DNA from: a virus
Direction: 5' to 3' (one strand)
IMG/VR virus record: IMGVR_UViG_3300003543_000044
Coordinates: 1 to 30,889 of that record
DNA length: 30,889 nucleotides
Part shown: positions 20,450 through 29,264 of the stretch, piece by piece
How the letters are laid out: each line of letters opens with the position of its first letter
How positions within the stretch are numbered: the first letter of the stretch is position 1
Translations under genes and position numbers: made by a program
Notes under the pieces: generated by a model
Told to the model about the DNA's origin: nothing
The model's database searches: none
The model's input: only the letters and a program-made list of their open reading frames with translations

Positions 20450-22492
20450 ATGAACATTACTGATCTACTCGAAGCAGATAATATAGCCGGACTTCTCTCT
20501 GAGAAAGAGTTGGCAGATATAGCAGAAGAAGCTAAGCAAGCCTATGACCTAGACAGAGAGAGTAGGAGTGATTGGGAAGAGGCCTACGGCAACTGGCTAG
20601 ACATGACTCTGCAAAAGATAGAGGTTAAAACGAAGCCTTGGCCCGGTGCAGCTAATATCAAATACCCGCAAATGACGCAGGCGGCTTTGCAATTCAATGC
20701 ACGTGCTCTCCCCGCACTAATTCCTAACAGCGAGCCTGTAGGGGTAGGGAAGGTGGGGCCTGACCTTAGTGGGGGTAAGACTAAAATGGCTACAGCCATA
20801 GCAGGGCACATGAACTACCAGCTAACCACTGAGATGGAGGAGTGGGAGAGTGAGTTTGACACACTACTCATGGCACTGCCGGTTAGTGGTATGGAATATA
20901 AGAAGGTGTATTATGATAGTGTTAAGGGGCGGAATGTATCTCGACACGTAACACCCTTCCATCTGGTGGTGAACTACTATGCAGATAGCCTAGCTGAGTC
21001 TAGGAAGACAGAGATACACAAATGGAATAAGAATAAGATTATCGAAGGCATAGCCAGCGGTAAGTTTGAAGAAGTGGATTGGGAGAAGATAGGAGAGCCA
21101 ACAACAGGCAAACTATCTGACACAGAAGAAGATAATGCAGAGAGAGTTGGGAGGAGAGAGCCATCAAAGGCAGACTCTTCTACGGGGTATGTTGTATTAG
21201 AGTATCATGGCTGGTTAGATTTGGATGACGATGGCTATGCTGAGCCTTATATTGTAACATACATGGAAGAGAGCCTAACTGTATTAGAGATAGTTCCTCG
21301 TTATACAGTTAATTCTATCGTTAGAACACAGACAATTGATGGAAGTGAGGGCAATTTAATCAGTATAATTGCTGATGAAAGCTATGTTAAATATGGACTT
21401 ATCCCCAATCCTGATGGTAGTTTCTACGATATAGGGTTTGGTAATCTATTATATCCCATTAATGCTGTAGTTAATACAGCAATTAACATGATGTTGGATG
21501 CAGGCGCATCTAGTATTATGAATAGTGGCTTCTTGGGTAGGGGCATCAAGATGCGCGGTGGTATGTTCACTATGGCCCCGAACACATGGATGTCTGTAAA
21601 CACATCTGGTGATGATATAAGGAAGAGCTTTGTTCCTATGCCCACCAAAGAGCCATCTATGGTGTTATATCAGTTAATGGCGTACATGGTGGAAGCAGGA
21701 CAGAAGCTGTCTGGAACTACAGATATATTCACTGGGGAAATGCCGGGACAGAACACTAAGTCTGGGGTTACACAGGCGGTGCGGGATGAGGGACAGAAGG
21801 TATTTACAGCCATACACAAAAGGCTACGCCGTGTGCTAAAAGCAGAGCTGGGCTTGTTATTCTCGCTGAATGGACAAGTGCTTGGGGCTGGGCAGGTGGC
21901 TGCCTCCACTAAGATAGCTAAGAGTGCTGCTATATTCGAAGTTACGGCAGAGATGTATTCAGCAGACAATATGATTATACAGCCATCCGCTGATCCTAAC
22001 ATAGCGATTAAGGAACAGCGTATGCAGAAAGACCTCACTGTCTACCAGATGATTAGTGAGAGTGGTATAGGGGATAAAGCTGAAGCACAGCGAAGAGTCC
22101 TCACCACTATGGAAGTAGAGAACATGGAGAAGATACAACCTGAAGGAAGTCAAGCTCCTCCAGACCCTAAGGCGCAGATAGAACAAGCCAAGGTGGAAAT
22201 GGAGAAGCAGAGCAAGCAGGTGGAAGCATCACAGGCAGACTTTGATGCGGAGATGAAAGAGAAGGAGTTTAAGCTCAAGGCGTGGACAGCTCAGATGGAG
22301 TTGAAACTAGCGTGGGCTAAGATGATGAATGGGGCAGATATGAATGCTGCTAGGTTGGGTTTGGACAAAGCCGACTTTGAATTTCAAGTAGAACTAGCTG
22401 AAGAGGCAAAGGAAAAAGATGATAATGACAACGGGGCAACCGCTCCTTCCGACACCGGATCAATGGGGGGCATGGAAGGCTCATCCATGTAG
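20450..22492 (+). CDS. portal protein
   Basis: Forms the dodecameric channel through which DNA enters and leaves the head; 680 residues, a usual size for P22-like and related podoviral portals. Features include an N-terminal helical part, a beta-rich stem region (GYVVLEYHGWLDLDDDGYAE), the tunnel segment with TGEMPGQNTKSGVTQAVRDE, and a long C-terminal Gln/Lys/Glu coiled coil (about residues 560-650), which could form a barrel inside the head. It directly follows the large terminase. The end overlaps the start of the next gene by about 70 bases. Confidence 0.88.
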   Translation: MNITDLLEADNIAGLLSEKELADIAEEAKQAYDLDRESRSDWEEAYGNWLDMTLQKIEVKTKPWPGAANIKYPQMTQAALQFNARALPALIPNSEPVGVGKVGPDLSGGKTKMATAIAGHMNYQLTTEMEEWESEFDTLLMALPVSGMEYKKVYYDSVKGRNVSRHVTPFHLVVNYYADSLAESRKTEIHKWNKNKIIEGIASGKFEEVDWEKIGEPTTGKLSDTEEDNAERVGRREPSKADSSTGYVVLEYHGWLDLDDDGYAEPYIVTYMEESLTVLEIVPRYTVNSIVRTQTIDGSEGNLISIIADESYVKYGLIPNPDGSFYDIGFGNLLYPINAVVNTAINMMLDAGASSIMNSGFLGRGIKMRGGMFTMAPNTWMSVNTSGDDIRKSFVPMPTKEPSMVLYQLMAYMVEAGQKLSGTTDIFTGEMPGQNTKSGVTQAVRDEGQKVFTAIHKRLRRVLKAELGLLFSLNGQVLGAGQVAASTKIAKSAAIFEVTAEMYSADNMIIQPSADPNIAIKEQRMQKDLTVYQMISESGIGDKAEAQRRVLTTMEVENMEKIQPEGSQAPPDPKAQIEQAKVEMEKQSKQVEASQADFDAEMKEKEFKLKAWTAQMELKLAWAKMMNGADMNAARLGLDKADFEFQVELAEEAKEKDDNDNGATAPSDTGSMGGMEGSSM

Positions 22493-22715
22493 TGAATGGT
22501 TCTTTTACGCATTGCGTAAGAACTTCCATGACATAACAGAAGAGTTTATCATGGGGGCTACAGTAAATACAGGGAGTGTTGACGAGACAGCACTAGCTAC
22601 AGTTAGAACGCAGACCGAAGCCAAGGTGTTATATATGATAGGTCAGGCTGCTTACGAAGATGTATGCGAGATGTTAGATATACCTTTAATAGATGAAGAG
22701 GATGTAGATGAGTGA
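22419..22715 (+). CDS. small conserved head-operon protein, 98 aa
   Basis: Function unknown. It overlaps the end of the portal gene in another frame, starting at ATG 22419 after AAAGGAAAAAG. The segment SEWFFYALRKNFHDITEEFI followed by a helix around TEAKVLYMIGQAAYEDV resembles small proteins found after portal genes in several podovirus genomes. It is acidic at the C-terminus and overlaps the GroES-like gene start. It may help connector assembly. Confidence 0.7.
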   Translation: MIMTTGQPLLPTPDQWGAWKAHPCSEWFFYALRKNFHDITEEFIMGATVNTGSVDETALATVRTQTEAKVLYMIGQAAYEDVCEMLDIPLIDEEDVDE

Positions 22716-23028
22716 CAAGAAGGAGACAATAGTTCCAACAGGAACAAGGGTGTTAGTCGGGAGAGAAGCCCCGGACGAAACATCAGAAGGAGGGATTATA
22801 ATCCTAAGTGATGAGGCTAGTAAGCAGAGGGAATTCTCCGCAGAAACTAGAGCTATCATCATTGCAATGGGAGGTTTGGCATTTGAAGACAACCCAAAGG
22901 ATAAGCCAGTGGTAGGAGAGCGAGTGATAATCCGTAGATACTCTGGTGTGGCAGTAGATGCTGATGCTAGATATGGGGATGTGCTTGTTAATGATATTGA
23001 TGTACTAGCTAGAATAGAAGAGAACTAG
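22708..23028 (+). CDS. GroES-like co-chaperonin
   Basis: Likely co-chaperonin that caps host GroEL to fold the phage capsid protein, comparable in role to T4 gp31. The 106-residue product has the Cpn10 layout: VPTGTRVLVGREAPDETSEG (first barrel strand and mobile-loop region), GGIIILSDEASKQREF, ETRAIIIAMGG, then GERVIIRRYSGVAVDADARY and DVLVNDIDVLARIEEN, matching the GDxVLF...Y and DILA-type ends of GroES. It lies between portal and scaffold genes, fitting a role in capsid assembly. Confidence 0.85.
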   Translation: MSDKKETIVPTGTRVLVGREAPDETSEGGIIILSDEASKQREFSAETRAIIIAMGGLAFEDNPKDKPVVGERVIIRRYSGVAVDADARYGDVLVNDIDVLARIEEN

Positions 23029-23030
23029 AT

Positions 23031-23819
23031 ATGACAGATGAGAAGAAGGAAGACATTACAGATAGTGATGTAGAGGGTAAGACTGAAGAGAAAGCAACAG
23101 AGCTGACAGCAGAAGAGCAACGAGCCTATGATAAAGGCTGGAGGCCAGAGAGTGATTATGAGGGAGATGATTGGATTGATGCAAAAGAATTCAATGGACG
23201 TGCCCCTTTATATGATGGCCTCAGTAAACAGAGTAAGCGTATCAAAGCCCTCGAAGGGGTGGTGGAGACATTAGCAGCTCAAGCTAAGAAGGCAGACAGT
23301 GTTGCACTTAAGAAGGCTAAAGCCCAGCTTAAGGCAGAGAGAGTTAAGGCACATGAAGAGGAAGACTACGATAAAGTAGTTGAACTGGAAGATAAAGCGC
23401 GTGAGTTGGATGAGGCTGAGAAGGCTGAAGCAAACACAGTGGTGGAGATTCCAGAGTTTGTAGCGTGGAGAGAGGAGAATGAGTGGTATGGCAGGAATGA
23501 GAAGGCATCTCTACTAGCAGATGCATACGCAGCCCAGCTAAACAACACCAATCATGGATTGGATGCTACAGCATTCTATCAGAAAGTTACGAAGTATGTG
23601 CAAGAGGCTATGCCTAATGAGTTCTCTGGTAAACTACCCAACAGAGGTAATGCCCCGGGGAATCAAGGTAAGGGGAGGAGCAGCAAGAAAGGTGCTTCTT
23701 TTAGTCAACTCACCAGTGACCAAAAAGCAGTGTGTAGAGAGTTAGTTAATAAAGGACTCTTTACAGAAGATGAATATATCAAGCAATTAGATGAGCTTGG
23801 CGAAATAGATAAGGGATAG
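23031..23819 (+). CDS. scaffolding-like protein
   Basis: Likely internal scaffold for prohead assembly; 262 residues. It is highly charged: an acidic N-terminus (KKEDITDSDVEGKTEEKAT), a globular part (GWRPESDYEGDDWIDAKEF), a long coiled coil around 70-135, and a C-terminal helix-turn-helix (KAVCRELVNKGLFTEDEYIK) of the type that binds capsid protein in other phages. Its position just before the head-decoration and capsid genes agrees. Similar proteins are common in podoviruses with this head operon. Confidence 0.75.
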   Translation: MTDEKKEDITDSDVEGKTEEKATELTAEEQRAYDKGWRPESDYEGDDWIDAKEFNGRAPLYDGLSKQSKRIKALEGVVETLAAQAKKADSVALKKAKAQLKAERVKAHEEEDYDKVVELEDKARELDEAEKAEANTVVEIPEFVAWREENEWYGRNEKASLLADAYAAQLNNTNHGLDATAFYQKVTKYVQEAMPNEFSGKLPNRGNAPGNQGKGRSSKKGASFSQLTSDQKAVCRELVNKGLFTEDEYIKQLDELGEIDKG

Positions 23820-23824
23820 AAACC

Positions 23825-24301
23825 ATGACAGCAGCGAAAAACGCAGGTACTCGTAAAGAAACTAAAAAGACCAAAGCGCAAATCCTCAAAGAGAGGAGAA
23901 GTATCCGTGGAGATTTAGGGAGTGATCGTGATGTAATGATTACACCAGAGATTCAGGGTATGGTAGTTAGGTGGGTCAATGATGAAATCAAGAGTGGTCG
24001 AAGTAGAGTAGATCGCCTTAAAGCATTGGGCTGGGTAGTGTACGATGGCGAAAACGTCGAGGTTGCACCGCCTAACGGTGTCTCTGATGCTAATGTTAGC
24101 TTAGGAGATGGGGCCATGATTGCAGTGGGGGTTTCTAAAGAAGGGAAATCAATCAAAGCAATACTGATGATGATACCAGAAGACATATACAGGATGGATC
24201 AAGAGCTAAAAGAGGAAGCTATCCGTGAAAAGGAAGCAGCTATCTTGGATCAAGGAAACCAGAATGGTATGTACGGTGGTGTGCGCATCGGAACAGCATA
24301 A
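23825..24301 (+). CDS. hypothetical head-operon protein, 158 aa
   Basis: Not recognised by function. A Lys-rich N-terminus (RKETKKTKAQILKERRS) is followed by a globular part and a C-terminal helix around YRMDQELKEEAIREKEAA. It lies between scaffold and capsid genes, where other phages have head-assembly factors. A gap of 57 bases with a weak hairpin and T-rich tract follows before the next gene. Confidence 0.65.
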   Translation: MTAAKNAGTRKETKKTKAQILKERRSIRGDLGSDRDVMITPEIQGMVVRWVNDEIKSGRSRVDRLKALGWVVYDGENVEVAPPNGVSDANVSLGDGAMIAVGVSKEGKSIKAILMMIPEDIYRMDQELKEEAIREKEAAILDQGNQNGMYGGVRIGTA

Positions 24302-24358
24302 CATTCTTTTGCCAAAGCAAAGGAGTGCAACTTTTTATTTTTATTTAGGAGATTTATT

Positions 24359-24928
24359 ATGGCAAACGTAGATCGAGTTAATGGGTTTAGTCCCGTTGGA
24401 CATCTCGGCTCGTCTGGCTATAACGGTCAATCGCGTGAATACGCTGTTGCTGCATCCTACGCTACTGCTCTGTTTGTCGGTGATGCCGTCAAGCTGACTG
24501 GTACTGGAAACAGTGATGGTGTACCTTATGTGGAGCAGGCTGCGGCAGGCGACACTATGGTTGGTGTTATAGTTGGAATTAAAGTGGATCGCGCTGATCT
24601 TAACACAGAACATCCGGGGTATAGTACAGCATCCACAGTTGGCACTGTGTCGGTGTGCGATGACCCGAAGATGGTGTTTGAAGTACAGGAAGATGGCAAC
24701 GCTGGTGTTGTGGCTATTGGTAATACGTTTGATCACGTAGTTGCCGCTGGCTCTACCACCACTGGTGCATCCGGTATGGAAATGGACAGCTCAGACGTGG
24801 GTACGGGGGCAGGTTGGAAAGTTGTGGGAGCTTCTAGGCGAACAGACAACGAACCGGCTAATAGCAATGCAAAGTGGTTAGTGATGATCAACGAGCATTC
24901 ATTTGATTCAGCAGTAGCAGGAGTGTAA
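24359..24928 (+). CDS. head decoration / cement-like structural protein
   Basis: Likely binds the outer capsid surface and stabilises it; 189 residues. It begins ANVDRVNGFSPVGHLG and is beta-rich, with GDAVKLTGTGN, MVGVIVGIK and VSVCDDPKMVFEVQED, the pattern of barrel-shaped cement proteins placed just before the major capsid gene in other phages. The strong ribosome site TAGGAGATTTATT and a codon use richer in C and G than neighbouring genes suggest high expression. No experimental homologue is named here. Confidence 0.7.
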   Translation: MANVDRVNGFSPVGHLGSSGYNGQSREYAVAASYATALFVGDAVKLTGTGNSDGVPYVEQAAAGDTMVGVIVGIKVDRADLNTEHPGYSTASTVGTVSVCDDPKMVFEVQEDGNAGVVAIGNTFDHVVAAGSTTTGASGMEMDSSDVGTGAGWKVVGASRRTDNEPANSNAKWLVMINEHSFDSAVAGV

Positions 24929-24929
24929 C

Positions 24930-25838
24930 ATGGCAGGAATTATTAATACCTCCAGTTTTGGTAAGGCCCTATGGCCCGGAATCAATGCTTGGTATGGTAA
25001 GGCATATAACGAGTATCCAGAAGAGTTCAAAGACCTCTTCAACACTCAGAGCACAAGTAGGGCATTTGAAGAAGATGTCGGTATTGTAGGATTGGGGCTG
25101 GCTAAGGTGAAAGCCGAAGGCGCTCCTGTGGAGTATGACGGTGAGCGTCAGGGTTTCATTACTCGCTACACTCCTATTGAGTATGCATTGGGTTTTATCA
25201 TAACTGAAATTATGATGGAAGACGATCAATACTCTGTTGTCGGTGAACGTAGAGCTAAAGGTTTGGCCTTCTCTATGCGACAGACTAAGGAGATCGTTGC
25301 GGCTAACGTGTACAACCGTGCGTTCAACTCCGCCTACACTGGTGGTGATGGCGTAAGCATGATTAACGCGGCTCACCCTAACGTATCTGGCGGTACTTGG
25401 AGTAATATCCAGAACTCAGACTTCTCCGAGCTGGCACTTGAGCAAGCATGTATTGACATTGCAAAACTCAAGGATGACAAAGGCTTGCAGATTGCGTTGA
25501 TGCCGGAAAGCTTGCACCTCCCTGTTGATCTTGTCTTCGATGCTGAACGCATCCTGAAGTCTAATCAGCGTGTGGGTACTGCGGACAATGACATCAATGC
25601 TCTGAACAGCATGGGTAAGTTTAGTCGTGGCGCTGTTGTAAACCACTACTTCACGGACACAGATGCTTGGTTTATTCGAACCAACTCACCTGATGGCTTG
25701 AAGCACATGGAAAGACGCGCAGACTACTTTAAGATGGACGAGGATTTTGATACATCCAACGCTAAGTATAAGGCCGCTGGTCGTTATGCTTTCGGCTGGA
25801 CAGACCCACGTGGCATTTATGGCAGTCCCGGCGTATAG
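24930..25838 (+). CDS. major capsid protein (HK97-fold)
   Basis: Forms the icosahedral shell; 302 residues. It begins MAGIINTSSFGKALWPGINA, with the LWPGxxxWYG and EYPEEFKDLF segments common in this class of podoviral capsid proteins. TRYTPIEYALGFIITEIMME and AANVYNRAFNS match the spine helix and P-domain regions of the family. Codon use is shifted as in the preceding gene, as expected for the most abundant protein. A terminator-like hairpin follows, as after T7 gene 10. Confidence 0.9.
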   Translation: MAGIINTSSFGKALWPGINAWYGKAYNEYPEEFKDLFNTQSTSRAFEEDVGIVGLGLAKVKAEGAPVEYDGERQGFITRYTPIEYALGFIITEIMMEDDQYSVVGERRAKGLAFSMRQTKEIVAANVYNRAFNSAYTGGDGVSMINAAHPNVSGGTWSNIQNSDFSELALEQACIDIAKLKDDKGLQIALMPESLHLPVDLVFDAERILKSNQRVGTADNDINALNSMGKFSRGAVVNHYFTDTDAWFIRTNSPDGLKHMERRADYFKMDEDFDTSNAKYKAAGRYAFGWTDPRGIYGSPGV

Positions 25839-25869
25839 GGAAACAGTAGGACAAAGGATTAATTCTAAA

Positions 25870-25900
25870 GCCCTCCTCTTAGGAGGGGGCATTTATTTTA
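25870..25900 (+). terminator. rho-independent terminator after the major capsid gene
   Basis: GCCCTCCT, a three-base loop and AGGAGGG form a GC-rich stem (with two extra G before the last C), followed by ATTTATTTTA. It probably reduces transcription of the tail genes relative to the capsid gene. Confidence 0.75.
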
Positions 25901-25943
25901 TAACATGCAGCCCTTAGCTGCAAATCAATTAAAGGAACAAGCT

Positions 25944-26144
25944 ATGGCTACAAGTTTTGACGGACACAATGACAGCACTGGTACTAAAGATGCTGCACAT
26001 AATTATACAATCAAAGACACCACCACAGGGGCGGTGCAACTAGGGGCATTAGTTAAAGACCCCGCTGTGGACGCACCCGCAGGATTCACTACAGTGGTGG
26101 TTAATGGTACATCATATCAAGTGCCTTTCTACGCAAGCGCGTAA
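25944..26144 (+). CDS. small structural-operon protein, 66 aa
   Basis: Not recognised. The start at 25944 (MATSFDGHNDSTGTKDAAHN) follows AAAGGAACAAGCT; a longer frame from 25905 has no site. The product is Thr/Ala-rich and beta-like (TFTTVVVNGTSYQVPFYASA-type end). It is probably a minor virion protein by position. Confidence 0.6.
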   Translation: MATSFDGHNDSTGTKDAAHNYTIKDTTTGAVQLGALVKDPAVDAPAGFTTVVVNGTSYQVPFYASA

Positions 26145-26155
26145 GGAGATAAGAC

Positions 26156-26416
26156 ATGGCAGCAATAGTATTAGCTAAAGTGGCAGTGCTTCCGGGGGCA
26201 ACATCTGCCTTTGCAGATACAAGCACTTCTTCTAACATTGTGTGCGGCGCAAGTGCTAAGAGTTTTAAAGTTGTATATAAACTAGGTAGTGATATAGAGT
26301 ACGAAGAGGTGGCTACACGCCAAGGGGCCAGCACCGTAACGCTAGTCAAAGCCTCTTCTACAGCTATCAAGAATACTTCTAGCACCGAGACTATTAACGT
26401 AGAAATTTGGGCATAG
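26156..26416 (+). CDS. small structural-operon protein, 86 aa
   Basis: Not recognised. Beta-rich, Ala/Ser/Thr-rich (AAIVLAKVAVLPGATSAFAD; SFKVVYKLGSDIEYEEVATR). AAGGAGATAAGAC precedes the ATG. It ends one base before the next gene. Likely a minor virion protein. Confidence 0.62.
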   Translation: MAAIVLAKVAVLPGATSAFADTSTSSNIVCGASAKSFKVVYKLGSDIEYEEVATRQGASTVTLVKASSTAIKNTSSTETINVEIWA

Positions 26417-26417
26417 C

Positions 26418-27026
26418 ATGACCTTCCATCCCACCTTCTTACCAACTATCTCTCCTTCTATATCTTCGACGAATATAGATGGTAATACACCCGCGTGGTT
26501 GCTGGAAGATGACCCCGCTCCCGTAGGGATGTCCGCTAAATCTGTAATATTTGATATTGCAGATGATTGGGGTCGCGCCATAGCGTTAGGGGTGCGCTCA
26601 ATAGAATTCTCTTTGGGGGGGTCAGTGATACCCCTATTGTCATCGGATTTCACAGCGTACGCAACTAACTCGGCAAATTCAGACTCTCTGCCTGAATTTT
26701 CGTTCGACACATCACTTAGCAAAGTAGGGGATACAACATTAGTTTCATGGAATACTTCGTTCTATACTAGCACGAATCAACGGTTAATTATTGTTTTTAA
26801 TTCTGAACAAACATTTGATGAAATTATAATAAACAACTATCACCGCTTAGGATACTATCCCGACAGCGGCGCAAAGAATGTAAAAATCACAACATCAACC
26901 GACGCAATAACAGACGTTACATATAACGCAGCAATAGCAAATTCAACAGTGCTTAACAACACTGCATGGCCTGAGCATGTTGCATTAGACATTGCAGATG
27001 ACCAGACTGTTTGGGCATCTGCGTAA
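26418..27026 (+). CDS. structural protein with a possible discoidin-like domain, 202 aa
   Basis: Likely virion or fibre protein. After a Pro/Ser-rich N-terminus, residues about 45-195 are beta-rich; the segment around LIIVFNSEQTFDEIIINNYH and SGAKNVKITTSTD resembles the core strands of F5/8-type (discoidin) domains, which often bind sugars. The assignment is weak. Its position after the capsid genes suggests a head-fibre or tail component. Confidence 0.5.
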   Translation: MTFHPTFLPTISPSISSTNIDGNTPAWLLEDDPAPVGMSAKSVIFDIADDWGRAIALGVRSIEFSLGGSVIPLLSSDFTAYATNSANSDSLPEFSFDTSLSKVGDTTLVSWNTSFYTSTNQRLIIVFNSEQTFDEIIINNYHRLGYYPDSGAKNVKITTSTDAITDVTYNAAIANSTVLNNTAWPEHVALDIADDQTVWASA

Positions 27027-27063
27027 CGCGACAGCCCCCACATAACACTAAATACTATACATT

Positions 27064-27513
27064 ATGGCACAAGGAACAATAACATTATTCACTAGATTTT
27101 CAGAAGTATTAGGAGAAGGGGGACACAATCTATCTTCAGATAGCTTTAAGGTTATGCTAATAGATAATACAGTTGTGGCTACAGCCTCTGATGCTAATGC
27201 TGATGCATCATTATACACAGAAGTGTCTGGTACTAACTATACGGCAGGAGGTCAAGCTCTCACTATGAGTTGGGATAAGGTGTCTAACACTATGTATTTT
27301 AATGTAACATCTGGGTCATCTTCATGGACATCTGCGGCAGGAGCACCCACTAATATTTATCAAGCTATTGTGTACAACACAACCACAACAGAGGATAACG
27401 CAGTGGGGTTTGTAGACATGACTGTTGATGGGGGGGTCACTCCTCTAAATCTAGCATCTGCTGGAATTACAATGACATACAATCCTGCACTGTTTAGAGT
27501 GGCCTCTATCTAA
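27064..27513 (+). CDS. structural protein, 149 aa
   Basis: Likely virion protein; it begins MAQGTITLFTRFSEVLGEGG and is beta-rich with many Thr, Ser and Asn (SDSFKVMLIDNTVVATASDA; TAGGQALTMSWDKVSNTMYF). Proteins of this form are common in phage structural operons, but their exact place is not clear. It overlaps the next gene by one base (TAATG). Confidence 0.65.
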   Translation: MAQGTITLFTRFSEVLGEGGHNLSSDSFKVMLIDNTVVATASDANADASLYTEVSGTNYTAGGQALTMSWDKVSNTMYFNVTSGSSSWTSAAGAPTNIYQAIVYNTTTTEDNAVGFVDMTVDGGVTPLNLASAGITMTYNPALFRVASI

Positions 27514-28028
27514 TGGCAGGGCCGGGAGTAACAGTTAATGTAACGCGATATGATGAATTCTTTTTCACATCTCCGGTACAGGTTGTTGCAACTACAGAAG
27601 TAACAGCAAGCAGCGATGCTATAACCATCACTACAGCCACTATAGATATAGATGATAATGTTATAGATAGACTAGCTCCTACAGGAGATTGGTTACGTGT
27701 ACTAGATGGAGGGGCATTTGTTTGTGCTATTGACGGCATGAACTACCCACAAAAAGATATGCGTAAGAGATGGGATGGGGTGTGGGTACATAAGAAGAAC
27801 TGGGAACAGCGCCATCCACAAGATTTGATTAAGAGCGTTAAGGAAAAAGATAGACGACCTGATAGCATAGTAGAGCAAGGGTATGGTAGTGATCAAGGGG
27901 AAGAGTACCTATTTGTAGAGGGAGCGAGCACACCACCATTCTCTCTCGCAGCTTCTAGTGGGGATATAATAGTAACAGGAGAGGGTGTTATACTTACAAC
28001 CCCACCAACAGCAATGAGCTTAACATGA
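27513..28028 (+). CDS. structural protein with a basic HPQD segment, 171 aa
   Basis: Likely virion protein. The middle, NYPQKDMRKRWDGVWVHKKN followed by WEQRHPQDLIKSVKEKDRRP, resembles a conserved segment of phage structural proteins (W-D/T-G-x-W/R-V-H-K ... RHPQD). The N-terminal part is beta-rich and the C-terminus Gly/Ser/Thr-rich. It overlaps the following gene start (ATGA). Confidence 0.7.
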   Translation: MAGPGVTVNVTRYDEFFFTSPVQVVATTEVTASSDAITITTATIDIDDNVIDRLAPTGDWLRVLDGGAFVCAIDGMNYPQKDMRKRWDGVWVHKKNWEQRHPQDLIKSVKEKDRRPDSIVEQGYGSDQGEEYLFVEGASTPPFSLAASSGDIIVTGEGVILTTPPTAMSLT

Positions 28029-28918
28029 GTAATCCAAACACAATAGAAATAAAAGGCCTAGACACTTTGATCACATATACGGGGACAGAGTGGACAGTGG
28101 TACAGGACACTGCGGGCAAGTCATGGAAGATACAGTCTCAGACGTTTGTGGGGCCTGCGGGGCCTGTAGGAAACGTAGAGCCATACATAGACACCTATTC
28201 CCTAGCCTATATGGCCCCGAGTGTTACTAAGGCCATCACAGTAGTGGGAGGTAACTTTGACAGCAGAACAACCGCTGCTGCCCCTACAGGAATGACAATA
28301 GATAGCATTACAATCGACAGTAACACTACGATCACACTATCCGTAACAACGCTATCGGGCTGGACTGGTGGTGTTATAGATATATTAAATGGCACGTCTA
28401 GCTCCTTCGGCACAAGCATCTCCATTGACGAACTAGGCACTGCCGTAGATATTCCCGGAGACACAGCTACATGGGATAACGTAGATACTGTCACCACATC
28501 AGCGGGTAGTGTGAGCTTTGCTTACGATTCAAATCCTTCGGTAACAGGGATAGCGTCATTTGGGGCAACCGCTAATGACTTAGATTTTACGCTAGAATTT
28601 ATATTAGGGGACATGAGGGGCGCTATCTATGTGGCGAACTCTGATACTGCCGCTGCTCTCTATACAATAGTAGCTAATTACGGAGCAACCACATTCACAG
28701 CGTTTGGTACTACAGTGAGTTATGTTAAGAATGTGGATGTAATTAAAATGATAAAGCAATCTAGTAGTATTATCATAACTAAGAATGGAGCTACTGTGGC
28801 TTCTACAACGGGGACAGTAGACACTACCCCTTTAACAATATATTTTAATTTCGCACAGGATGCCGCAGGGCCGTCTACAGTAAGTGGTATATCATTAACC
28901 ACGCAGAGAATAGTGTGA
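28025..28918 (+). CDS. fibre-like structural protein, 297 aa
   Basis: Likely receptor-facing fibre or appendage protein. After a short N-terminal domain there is a brief collagen-like GPAGPVG stretch (about residue 43), then beta-sandwich regions rich in Thr, Ser and Val; AYMAPSVTKAITVVGGNFDS and TTLSGWTGGVIDILNGTSSS resemble an IPT/TIG-type immunoglobulin fold. The C-terminal part looks like a lectin-type sandwich (DFTLEFILGDMRGAIYVAN). No catalytic motif is visible. Confidence 0.62.
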   Translation: MSNPNTIEIKGLDTLITYTGTEWTVVQDTAGKSWKIQSQTFVGPAGPVGNVEPYIDTYSLAYMAPSVTKAITVVGGNFDSRTTAAAPTGMTIDSITIDSNTTITLSVTTLSGWTGGVIDILNGTSSSFGTSISIDELGTAVDIPGDTATWDNVDTVTTSAGSVSFAYDSNPSVTGIASFGATANDLDFTLEFILGDMRGAIYVANSDTAAALYTIVANYGATTFTAFGTTVSYVKNVDVIKMIKQSSSIIITKNGATVASTTGTVDTTPLTIYFNFAQDAAGPSTVSGISLTTQRIV

Positions 28919-28999
28919 TCACAGAAGAATTAAAGGAATTATTATAATAATGTCGTTAGGTTGGCTTGGTTTTAATTAAAAATGGTTAGGAGTAGTAGT

Positions 29000-29260
29000 A
29001 TGTTTAAGTGGAAATTTGCAGGTGTTGGGTATGTATTAGTGTTTGTATTATCCTTTATTTTATATGGCTGTGGTGAAACCATTAGCCAGAGTTCGACGGG
29101 GGGTGGTAGTAATGTTGTAAATACAGGGGATAGTGGCGTGTCTAGTGTAGTGCCAGCCCCTGTGGTGGTATCATCTTCCGGTGGTAGTGCGAATGGGCTA
29201 CCTATATGTGACGGTACATCCCCCACCGCAGAAGAACAGGATAGGTGTGTAGCCCCGTAA
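29000..29260 (+). CDS. small lipoprotein in the lysis region, 86 aa
   Basis: The start at 29000 follows AGGAG by seven bases. The signal peptide (FKWKFAGVGYVLVFVLSFIL) ends in a lipobox-like LYGC, so Cys is the likely lipidated residue. The mature part is Ser/Gly/Val-rich and disordered, with two more Cys near the end (ICDGTS, DRCVAP). It sits immediately before the endolysin gene but is separate from the Rz1-like lipoprotein, so it may be a superinfection-exclusion or lysis-timing factor. Confidence 0.68.
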   Translation: MFKWKFAGVGYVLVFVLSFILYGCGETISQSSTGGGSNVVNTGDSGVSSVVPAPVVVSSSGGSANGLPICDGTSPTAEEQDRCVAP

Positions 29261-29264
29261 GTAA

